A stretch of DNA of 40,618 nucleotides. Origin: Hamiltosporidium magnivora (lineage: Eukaryota; Microsporidia; Dubosqiidae). The position numbers and the translations under genes were made by a program. This document shows, one piece after another, positions 32,769-40,618 of the stretch. Location: assembly GCA_004325065.1 (NCBI GenBank), contig PITI01000010.1, positions 1-40,618 on the forward strand, in the 5' to 3' direction. The notes under the pieces were generated by a model, which did not search any database, was not told where the DNA came from, and saw nothing but the letters and a program-made list of their open reading frames with translations. Position 1 is the stretch's first letter, and every line of letters begins with the position of its first letter.

Positions 32769-32999
32769 TTTTTTTTAAATCTTATTTAAGTAAATTATAC
32801 GTTTAAAAAAAATTGACTTTGATTCATCTATTTCAAAAACCAATTTTTACCGCATTTCTTTGTTTCTTTTTAATTCTACTCATTGTTTTGATTTATTGCC
32901 AAATTCTCAACTAATGTATGTTATCTAAAATGAAAATTAAAAGGGTTTTTGCAAATATTTATTGCCCCCATCTTCCTCCTTCTTCGCTTTTTTAAATTG

Positions 33000-33760
33000 T
33001 TGATTCTTCATGAATCATAGTTCTTTTGATACACTTATTGACATATTCACCGGCTCTCTTTGGTATTTGGTCCTAAATCAAATCCTTTTCATCAGTCAAA
33101 AAATTGTCTTGATCGTTTTTTCGAGCAATATCTGCAGAATTTTTACTTCTATGATCATAGAAAGTGAAGTATCTTAACATATATTATGGTACTTCGTCAC
33201 AATACCATCCCAAGTTATCGCATAAGGAATTATCTCAATACTACACTTGTAAATAAGACTCCTTTTATTTTATAATAGGCTATAATTCATTGGTTTCTGT
33301 TTCAACTATTTGAAGTAAGTCTTGAGAAGTGATTCCTTTTTTTGTGGTCCACACTTTTTATTCTAATCTAAGACACATATATTAGAAAAATAGTTTTGAT
33401 ATTCGATATCGGTTTTTACTAAAATATTTACTCTTGGTTTTGCATACATATCCAAGAATTTCTTAACCTGACTGACTCTTAATTGGTATTAAAATTTTGA
33501 ATTTATATTGATTTAAAATGAGAAAGTTATGTATTTAACCAATTCGTATGCTGCCTGGTATAGTCATGGCTGAGAATTTTCTCACATCAAATTTCTAAAT
33601 GCAATACACTTTTATCAGACTTATTGCAGTGTTGACACATTCTTTTTAATTCAAATTATACATTTTAATCCTGGATATAGCAGAAAAATATTTTATATCC
33701 CGTAACCCTCAATCCCTCATTCGTTAACATCTTGATGGGTCAATAACACACAAAAGCTAA
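33000..33760 (-). mobile_element. Decayed R2/R4/Dong-type non-LTR retrotransposon C-terminus
   Basis: Read on the minus strand in fragments: MCQHCNKSDKSVLHLEI, stop, CEKILSHDYTRQHTNWLNT (33640 down to about 33530) has the C-x2-C...H...C spacing followed by Y-x2-R-H seen before the restriction-like endonuclease of this LINE group. Next come LDMYAKPRVNILVKTDIEYQ, a KKGITSQDLLQIVETE stretch, and IEIIPYAITWDGIVTKYHN (33183-33240), matching the C-terminal WDG(I/V)VT.YH pattern I associate with R4/Dong-like proteins. These pieces lie in the expected order but in different frames with internal stops, so the element is dead. The reverse-transcriptase domain would lie at higher coordinates; up to about 34030 a few weak stretches may belong to it. 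Confidence 0.6.
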
Positions 33761-34030
33761 TTATTTCTTGCATTATATAACTTTAAGTAATTCCAACCTA
33801 TTTATTTCGTTAGATAGTTTGCGATTTAAGCTTCTTCTAAATTCTATTTATTAAATTCTTCTTCGAAACCGTATTTACTTTAAACAAACTTTTTATTGGT
33901 GCAAGATAGTTGTATTCTCAATTTCAAAGATTACTGCTTTTCAAATTGATATTTTTTTTACATTTGCAGACAATCCAACAGTATCAAAATACTTGTTCCC
34001 CTCGCACACAACACTATATATGCCTATTTT

Positions 34031-34484
34031 TTAAAAAATTAATTTTTATTTTACTTCTAATTCAATAAATCGTAAATATCTTAGAAATTCTTATTCTTTA
34101 AAGCCAAAACATAAACATTTCACGTTATAATGAAAATTAATGATAAATAGCTTAGAAAATTCAATATTGATAAATAAGATCAAAAATTCTACAAAATTTA
34201 TGTTTAAACACAATTATTGGGTTTACATTCGGTAAACAAAAAAATTAAAAACTTATTAGAAAATTTATATGAATCTAAGAAGTAAAATAATAAATGATTA
34301 AATTTCTATTTTTTTTCTAGTTTTTATATAAAAGTTTAAACCAAAAGAGTCTTCTTGTATTACATTTGACAAAAATACAAATTTTATATTTTTTTTGTAA
34401 GCCATAAATATTTTTCGGATTTTTTTTTCTAATTTTTGAATTTCTAGATTTTTATAAAAAAAATAAAAATATTTCACCCATAAA
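34031..34484. other. 5' flank of the uL18 gene
   Basis: A+T-rich flank without a gene. Just before the start codon is TTTCACCCATAAAATG: the CCC triplet a few bases upstream of the ATG fits the CCC-like signal described near microsporidian start codons. Runs of T and A dominate the preceding 150 bases. Confidence 0.45.
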
Positions 34485-35394
34485 ATGGTAAGTGAAATGA
34501 AGACACAAAATTAATTTTTAGACCGATCATACACAAAAAAAATCTTATTACATGAGATATCAAGTAAAGTTTAGAAGACGCAGAGAAGGAAAGACACATT
34601 ACAGACACCGATTAAATTTAATAAGACAAGATCTTAACAAATACAATAATGCAAAATCCAGATTCGTTGTCAGAATAACGAATACAAAAGTTATATGTCA
34701 GATTTTTAAGGCTTATGTTGAAGGAGATAGGCTTGTTGCATCTGCAGATTCAACAGAACTTAAGAAGTATGGAATTGAATTTGGATTAACCAATTATTCT
34801 GCTTCTTACGCTACTGGTCTTTTATGTGCACGAAGAGCTTTAAAATTATTGAAACTTGAAGATTCTTATGGAAAAGGAGATATTGATGGAGAATATGAAG
34901 TTGTGGAAAATAAAGAAGATGGTCCAAGAGCATATGTGTGTTATTTAGATATTGGATTGGCAAGGTCTACCAAAGGTGCAAGAGTATTTGCAGCAATGAA
35001 AGGAGCATCTGATGGGGGTATTTCTATACCTCATCGACCTTCTAAATTTTATGGTTACGATGAAGAGAATCCAGAAGATTTTGATGCAGAATCATTGAGA
35101 AACAGAATATTTGGAAAAAATGTTTCAGAATATATGATAAGCCTTAGGGAAAGTGATCCGGAAAAATATAAGAAACAGTTTTCTGGTTATATTAAAAAAG
35201 GAATTGATCCTTCTGCAATTGAAGGAATCTATGAAGCAGCTTTTGCTAAAATTAATGAAAATCCAGAAAAACCAAAGAAATCTAATGGTTTTGATTATTC
35301 TGAATTCAAAAGATTTATCAAACCTAAGATTTCGCTTGATGAGAGAAAGAAAAAAATTGATGAAAAATTGGCTTCAATAAAAGCGGAAAATTAA
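34485..35394 (+). CDS. RPL5: 60S ribosomal protein uL18 (L5), two exons: 34485-34487 and 34522-35394
   Basis: Ribosomal protein uL18, which binds 5S rRNA with uL5 and forms the central protuberance of the large subunit. Family signatures: FRRRREGKT (residues 18-26), RFVVRITNTKVICQI, YGIEFGLTNYSASYATGLL, LDIGLARSTKGARVFAAMKG and ASDGGISIPH. The C-terminal helix ends in lysine-rich sequence. An ATG at 34552 would give 280 aa but would cut into the conserved start. Splicing a 34-nt intron from the ATG at 34485 adds 11 residues and yields KKSYYMRYQVKF, which matches KAYFKRYQVKF of other eukaryotic L5 proteins. The spliced protein is 291 aa, close to yeast and human (297). Exon 1 is the start codon alone, with intron phase 0. 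Confidence 0.95.
34488..34521 (+). other. 34-nt spliceosomal intron directly after the start codon of uL18
   Basis: Starts GTAAGT (34488-34493) immediately after ATG (34485-34487) and ends TTAATTTTTAG (34511-34521), in which the branch-site-like TTAAT sits only a few bases before the acceptor, the arrangement known for microsporidian introns. Removing it joins ATG to ACC GAT CAT in frame with the conserved protein. Without splicing, the ATG frame reads GTA AGT GAA ATG AAG and continues out of frame with uL18, because 34 is not a multiple of three. Confidence 0.9.
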
Positions 35395-35864
35395 AGTCTG
35401 GGAATATTTAATTAATTTTTTTGTTTTCTTTTAAATCTCATTAAGTTTTTAATATTTTTAAAATTTATTTCTAATTTCATATAATTAAAATAAGGAATGA
35501 ATTCTACTTTTTTTAAAGAAAATTATTTTTTAAATTTTATTTCTTAGTCTGCGTTGACTAATTAATAAATTCTTTGTTATTTTCATAAATTTAATCGTGT
35601 ACATTTGGGTTGTTTTGCTAATATTTACAGTTACATAAGAAATTTAATTTCGAAATTATTTTCAACCATTTTTTTTTGATTAAAATTGGTTTTTTTTAAA
35701 GTTCATTTTAAAGATTTTACATCTTGTAACAATGTGAGTAAAATCTTAAAAATAATTTCTTCGTAAATCCAAATTTATTTTTTTGAAAAATAAGTTGAGG
35801 GATGATCACCAAATAAAAAACTATACACTTAGCAAAGAATATGTGTATTGATGTATGAATTATT
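35395..35864. other. 3' flank of uL18
   Basis: A+T-rich, no gene. No AATAAA is placed as tidily as after the LRR genes; AAAATAAGGAATG lies about 90 nt after the stop. Confidence 0.4.
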
Positions 35865-36515
35865 AGGTTTATTTTTTGTGGGAATGGAACCAGAACCCAT
35901 TTTTTGTTGTTCCGTGGGAGTTTGTATGAGGAGGAAAAGTCTATAAAATGGCGAAACTTTTTTACAAATCTATTTTTTAACTAACCAGACAATATCATGG
36001 TTAAAGTATTGGGCAATTACCATGTAAAAGCATGGAAACCTAATCTTGTTCCCTCGGGTTAGAAGACTTAGTGCCTGGGAGATATAAACAAAAAAACCAT
36101 TAAAAGCCGGGAGAGCTAAGTAGCAGGTTATAACTGTTGGTATGACATTGCACTGTCTAGGTGGACCCCATGTAAGTCTCTGAAATATATCTTAGCTAGA
36201 AGTTTATTGGGTTCAGAAAGTGTAGAGAAGTGAGATGTTGCATAGCCTCAGGGAGTTTAGTGTGGGTTTCGGCCTTCGATCACACTTTATGCAACGAACA
36301 TTAACGAACTCTGGTCAACTCCTTCGCCTAGTAATTAAGTTATATACACCTGGTAGATGAAAGGTTCTGAGATTTAGGTATCGTAGGAGGTACTGATAGA
36401 GTGTTGCGGTAGCAGTTATTTATGTTAAACCTAGAACTGCGTTAATGTCATGAAAAAAAATATAACACTTGCCACTATTTTAAAAAGATGTGATACTTTT
36501 AAATAAAGTGATTCT
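35865..36515 (+). repeat. Dispersed unidentified repeat, copy 2 (best preserved)
   Basis: The least A+T-rich of the three copies. Landmarks: GGGAGTTTGTATGAGGAGG, AAATGGCGAAACTTTT, CTCGGGTTAGAAGACTTAGT, GGTATGACATTGCACTGTCT, CCCCATGTAAGTCTCTGAAA, TTTCGGCCTTCGATCACACT, CAACGAACATTAACGAACTC, and a 3' end in TTTTAAAAAGATGTG. It ends close to AATAAAG. No long frame is open on either strand. The 5' edge is set by similarity with copy 3 and is approximate. Confidence 0.7.
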
Positions 36516-37212
36516 GATTTAATATCAAAAATATTTTTAAATTATTAGAATCATTGAGTACTTAAGAATATATATGAAAATAATGCTTGCAAAAATGAAA
36601 AGTTATAAAAATCAGAGATTGGCTATTATTTGTTTCGATTATTTTGTTTTAATTATGAAATACCAATATATAAGGAATTATTTAATTCTCTGTTTGAAAA
36701 AGAAACTGGAAATTTTACTAAATATTGAAGCCGAAAAAAAGACCATAAGGTGTGATGCAAGGGACATTAAGACATTCCAGTCGTATTTATATTAAAAGTA
36801 TCCGAATTGGGGCTTGATAAGTAAATAAATACATAGAATATTTTACTAATAATTTTATAGGTTCAGTATAATCGCCAAAGAAGAAGATGGGAGAAAATAA
36901 AAAGAGTTTAATATTTAGATTGTTATGTACTAGGATGCAAATTCTGAGGTAAAAGTAATAGATTAATCAGAATATAAAACAAAATCAGTTTTTATAATTC
37001 AAATAAAATATTTTATTATATTGAATCAAAACTTTTTTTAGCTAGAATAGGAAAAATTAAATTTATGATGTTACATTTTTATATTTGTTAAATTCGAATA
37101 AGAATATTCTAAAGAATAAATGTTTTTTTAATCAGATTTACATATATTTTTATCATTTAATATTTGTCATGGAAATATAATTTATATAAATTAACAGAAT
37201 ATTTCCCAGAAA
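36516..37212. other. Flank of the second family-A gene
   Basis: No supportable gene; a 73-codon open stretch at 36574-36795 has low-information composition and no motif. TTTCCCAGAAAATG, ending at the start codon at 37213, carries a CCC triplet 5 nt before the ATG, as at the uL18 gene. Confidence 0.4.
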
Positions 37213-39525
37213 ATGACGATATATATTAAAGTTTTCAAAAAATCTAATGTGTATAGGAAACTATATGCCATTATATTCTTCATCATACAGTTTTTTAACA
37301 CAGTATTGGCACAAAAGACTGTTGCAATACATTTTTATGAGAATACCGACAGCACTTTGAAAGAAAATTTTTTAGAAAATAGCCAATCCGGCATTTTCCA
37401 AGCCACACCATATAAAAAATATCAAATATTTTCCGCTGAATTGAGCACGGAATACCAGAAAACATTTTTAATCGATTTAGATACTTTTTACTTAAAGTTT
37501 TCTAATGAAGAAGAAATTTTAGACGGTCAAACGTATAACATTTATATAAACAATAGTCTGTTAAGTTACGACGAATTTACATATTTTTATAATATAGTAA
37601 TGGGTTTTCCCTCATTCATTGATATTTTAAATGAATATAACTATAGATTAATTTTCACCATTATGAATATATTCAAGTTTAAACATGATAAATATTTTAA
37701 ACGGTTTATTAGGCTTTTATGGGTTTCTGTTGTTTTTAATCCGATTGCGATGGAAAAATGGTATTCGAAAACATCATCGAGAAACGAATATGAGTATAGT
37801 TGTTGTGTTTCAAGAATAGCACTCGTGGAGTTGTTAAAACTGTATAGAGTTAGCGAAGAAACGCTTTCAAGTATAAAAACTGATAATTTTGATGTTTTAA
37901 CGTTATTAGGCTTTCAGAATGATATAATATATATAAATGAAGATTATTTATTCATTAATGAATTTACCCTGAAAGAAATCTTAGCTATACACAAGAAGTC
38001 TAAATTTTTTTTAAAAATACTTGACTTTTTCTTTGAAATTCATGTATTTAGAAGTATGGTTCTATTCAATATTTTTTATGAAAAAAAACACAACGATTTG
38101 TTTACTTTATCCCTTTTCAGAACGTGTACAGACATTTTATTATTAAGGTGTGAATTTACAGACGACTTGATCAAAAAACTCTACGAAGTTTTCGAATCAA
38201 AAAGTTTAAAAACATTAAGTATTTTGTACTCTGATTTTAGAACCCTTGATCAAATTTCGTTTTTAAAAACACTTGCTACCGAAAGATTAAATTATATTGG
38301 AAAAAACGAAGGTTCTGCATCATATTTTAGTGTTTCTGAATTTTATTTATCCATTTGCCCTATTTTTTCCGAGATTATAGATGAAATGTACAAGTATGAG
38401 AAAAATTTAAATATTTTGCCCTTAGATAAACAAATTTCTTTTGATGATTGGCGTAAAAAACTTGATATCAAAATTCAGTTAGCAAAAACAAAAATAGAAG
38501 AATTCAAACAACTAGAAGCTCCATTCCAAGCATATATATCCATGGAATTATCTAGCAAATTTTTGACATATAGCTTCACGACGGTAAATTTAAAAGAAAT
38601 AAACCAAATCCAAGTATATTTTATGTGTGCTAATCTCACAAATTTTAGCTTAGGTAAATATGAAATATGCCGCGATATAGTGAGCATGAAATTTACTCTT
38701 ACGAAAATTGATAATATTTTTCTCTCAAAAATTCTATTATTCACTTCTTTAAAAGAGCTAAGATTTTTTAGGGCTACAGTGTTGCTTCCTAACAAGGTAA
38801 CTAACATCGATAATAATACGAAAATCGAGAATATAATATTTACGAATTCTTCGGTAGAAAATCAGCATAATTTTGTTCAATTCTTGAACCAAATGGTAGG
38901 TCTGAAAAAACTGGAAATCTCTTCGCCGGGAAAAAATTCATCTCCATTTGTATGGAGTTCTGGATATTTAAATTTGAAGTTAATGAATTTAACTTTATTG
39001 AAGTATTCCGATTTAAGTAATTTGGGAGTTGATTTATTTTCTTTTCCAGATTTTCCAGTTCTTGAAGAATTCGAGTTGGCTTATAAATGTACAGAAGGTA
39101 CAATTCATAACATTTTTGCAAATAGGAATTTTAATTTTCTTCAAAAATTATACTTTAGTGGAGCTAAGTTGGGTAAAAAAGACGAGGACTCTTTAGAAAA
39201 ATTTACAGATCTTCTTTACCTGAGGTTTTCTTGTGGTTGCAAATTTTCAGATCTAAAACTTTCGCAACTTTTCAATTTAAACAATACTTATAAACTTAAA
39301 GAACTTGCGATTTATGATATAGAAATAGACTATTGCGACTTGGTTTTTATATCAAATCTTAAGTCTCTTGAAAACCTCACTATTGAACGCATAGCGTCGC
39401 AAATCAAAGTTGCAATCGTGGCAAAAGCTTTCATTTCAATCAAAAAAATCGAAATCGCAAATACTATGATTTCAAAATCTGAAATTTTTGAAGAATTTGG
39501 TACAAGACTAAAAATGAAAAGATAG
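37213..39525 (+). CDS. Secreted leucine-rich, LRR-like family-A protein (copy 2)
   Basis: A 770-aa paralogue of the protein at 317-2638. The signal peptide is clearer here: a basic N-terminus, a hydrophobic core at about residues 17-32, and a likely cleavage after VLA (residue 33). Then comes QKTVAIHFYE, equivalent to QNTIAIHFYE in copy 1. Aligned landmarks include FLIDLDTFYLKFSNEEEI, DNIFLSKILLFTSLKELRFF, LQKLYFSGAKLGKKD, DLLYLRFSCGCKF and LKSLENLTIERI, the last four being LRR-like strands. Length is nearly identical to copy 1, but sequence identity looks low, so the duplication is old or the pair evolves fast. No membrane segment follows the signal. Function unknown; a secreted binding protein is the reasonable inference. 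Confidence 0.85.
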   Translation: MTIYIKVFKKSNVYRKLYAIIFFIIQFFNTVLAQKTVAIHFYENTDSTLKENFLENSQSGIFQATPYKKYQIFSAELSTEYQKTFLIDLDTFYLKFSNEEEILDGQTYNIYINNSLLSYDEFTYFYNIVMGFPSFIDILNEYNYRLIFTIMNIFKFKHDKYFKRFIRLLWVSVVFNPIAMEKWYSKTSSRNEYEYSCCVSRIALVELLKLYRVSEETLSSIKTDNFDVLTLLGFQNDIIYINEDYLFINEFTLKEILAIHKKSKFFLKILDFFFEIHVFRSMVLFNIFYEKKHNDLFTLSLFRTCTDILLLRCEFTDDLIKKLYEVFESKSLKTLSILYSDFRTLDQISFLKTLATERLNYIGKNEGSASYFSVSEFYLSICPIFSEIIDEMYKYEKNLNILPLDKQISFDDWRKKLDIKIQLAKTKIEEFKQLEAPFQAYISMELSSKFLTYSFTTVNLKEINQIQVYFMCANLTNFSLGKYEICRDIVSMKFTLTKIDNIFLSKILLFTSLKELRFFRATVLLPNKVTNIDNNTKIENIIFTNSSVENQHNFVQFLNQMVGLKKLEISSPGKNSSPFVWSSGYLNLKLMNLTLLKYSDLSNLGVDLFSFPDFPVLEEFELAYKCTEGTIHNIFANRNFNFLQKLYFSGAKLGKKDEDSLEKFTDLLYLRFSCGCKFSDLKLSQLFNLNNTYKLKELAIYDIEIDYCDLVFISNLKSLENLTIERIASQIKVAIVAKAFISIKKIEIANTMISKSEIFEEFGTRLKMKR

Positions 39526-40340
39526 GTTTATAGATTTATACAGATACTAACAATACATATAAAATAGTATTTTTTGGTCTTCGAAAATATATTGGCTAAG
39601 AAATAATGTAGCTATTCTTTGTTCGAAGTAAATTTGATTTCAAAAAAAGCTTAAAAAATAAAAAATTGATTTTTAAATGCTGTTTATTCTTAAAATCTAT
39701 AATTACTCTAATTTTACTTGGTTTTTAATGTCGATGGTCAAGTTAACATTTGTAATTTTTTAAACACACCCTCTAAATTCTTTATATATATTTCAATCCC
39801 GTTATTTTGATTACTTTTTATTTCTCAAACAGTCTTCTTTTAAACCCACAGATTCTTAAAAAAGGTTATTTTATTTGTTAAGTAAATCAAAATCGATAAT
39901 TAAAAAATGCTTGATTATTTGGTTCGTGTTTCGTCTAATTAATTCGTTGGAATTTTAGAGTAATAGTTCAAAAATTATAAAGTGTGAAAACATTTTTTTT
40001 AGGAAAAAAATAATTTCAATATGCCTTAGTATGGCATTGTAAACTGTTTTAATATGCCTTTAACATTTTTTACTGAAAAATGTTGCTTTTAATGAATAGA
40101 ATCACATTAAAAATTGAATAAATTCAAAAGAGTCAAAATGTGATCTTAATACTCTTTATTTGAGTTAAAGTGTATTCAGTAAGATTTGATTTCTAAACTA
40201 AAAAAAATTTAGCAGTCGAATCAATTTTGTTCACTAAATTTTTTTTATAATGTTGATATGCTATTTTATCAAGTAGAATAGTCTCTCATGCCTCGATATA
40301 GTTAGGTATTCTTAATATTACTGGTGCTAGTGGCCCAAAT
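39526..40340. other. 3' flank of family-A copy 2
   Basis: A+T-rich with no gene. Unlike the other three LRR genes, no AATAAA lies 24-31 nt after the stop. The repeated word TATGCCTT with A-rich surroundings at 40020-40060 is not enough to call a repeat. Confidence 0.4.
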
Positions 40341-40553
40341 GATTTGTCATTCGCTACCGGGGCAACATGCAAGCCTTATCGAATAATTTTACATCTTTTC
40401 AAATAACAGCAACAGAAAATACTTCAATAGAAGGCAAAATCTTATTTAGCTCATTTTAGGTTATTATACCTAAAAAAGATGGAGTTTTCAAACTTATTGA
40501 TCCGAGGAATTGCGTAAGCGTGTTTCTTTTATGTGTTATGACATATCAATAAT
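40341..40553 (+). pseudogene. Reverse-transcriptase fragment of a non-LTR retrotransposon
   Basis: In one frame from about 40361 the reading GNMQALSNNFTSFQITATE continues through NTSIEGKILFSSF, an in-frame TAG at 40457-40459, then VIIPKKDGVFKLIDPRNCVS and VFLLCVMTYQ up to a TAA. The pattern EGK-(x)n-(I/L)IPKKDG...DPxNxxxxxxLxVM resembles the start of the reverse-transcriptase domain in non-LTR elements (EGKTxLIPKxGD...PxNYRPITCLxVMYK). It carries at least one stop and is followed by A+T-rich non-coding DNA, so it is a relic. It is on the opposite strand from the two endonuclease-domain relics. A chance open stretch is the alternative. Confidence 0.4.
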
Positions 40554-40618
40554 ACTAATGAAAAAAGCAAACATTTTTAAATTTTCATTATCTCATCGTT
40601 GATGTAGTTTAATTTCTA

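Noticed and set aside
34552..35394. uL18 as an unspliced 280-aa protein starting at 34552
   Set aside because: It would cut off residues conserved in the family that are recovered in frame by removing the 34-nt intron.
35865..36515. The three-copy repeat as rRNA fragments
   Set aside because: None of the universally conserved rRNA words I looked for (decoding site, sarcin-ricin loop, 3' end of LSU) is present in any copy.
36574..36795. 73-codon ATG frame between the repeat and the second family-A gene
   Set aside because: No homology I recognise and no conserved counterpart near the first family-A gene.
1..40618. CRISPR array, prokaryotic operons or ribosome binding sites
   Set aside because: No regularly spaced direct repeats of that kind; the gene content and the intron are eukaryotic.

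Overview
The window looks like nuclear DNA of a microsporidian, probably one of the larger, transposon-bearing genomes of that group. It is strongly A+T-rich. A ribosomal protein gene has a 34-nt intron placed directly after its start codon, with GTAAGT at the 5' end and a fused branch-site/acceptor TTAATTTTTAG. Conserved eukaryotic proteins are compact (188-aa ERCC1/Rad10, 721-aa cullin), and there are families of divergent leucine-rich, apparently secreted proteins. Only about 34 % of the window is convincingly coding, which is low for the most compact microsporidia. The lineage call is inference; no rRNA is present to confirm it.

Layout. 0.3-2.6 kb: family-A secreted LRR-like protein (+). 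3.2-3.3 kb: tRNA-like/SINE-like relic. 6.5-8.7 kb: cullin (-). 10.0-10.7 kb: 219-aa protein (-) that may be related to the AF4/AFF4 C-terminal domain. 17.1-19.6 kb: family-B LRR gene broken by one net 1-nt deletion. 21.8-22.0 kb: G+C-richer, SINE/LINE-like island. 25.8-26.3 kb: retroelement relic (-). 26.6-29.1 kb: intact family-B LRR protein (+). 30.3-32.2 kb: inverted-repeat pair enclosing an 8-bp-unit microsatellite, ending just before ERCC1/Rad10 (32.2-32.8 kb, +). 33.0-33.8 kb: decayed C-terminus of an R2/R4/Dong-type non-LTR retrotransposon (-). 34.5-35.4 kb: ribosomal protein uL18 (L5) with its 5' intron (+). 37.2-39.5 kb: second family-A gene (+). 40.3-40.6 kb: reverse-transcriptase fragment (+). 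A dispersed repeat of about 650 bp, not identified, occurs three times (9.0-9.5 kb +, 14.6-15.3 kb -, 35.9-36.5 kb +).

How the genes relate. Housekeeping genes (ubiquitin ligase scaffold, repair nuclease partner, ribosomal protein) are scattered between paralogous secreted LRR genes and decayed transposable elements. This suggests a fast-evolving accessory neighbourhood in which secreted LRR genes are duplicated and lost. No operon-like organisation is seen. The two family-B copies share upstream sequence as well as coding sequence, and three of the four LRR genes have AATAAA about 24-31 nt after the stop.

Main points of interest: the start-codon intron that extends uL18; the single-lesion LRR pseudogene; the restriction-like-endonuclease LINE relics; the three-copy unidentified repeat; and the inverted repeat abutting the ERCC1 promoter.
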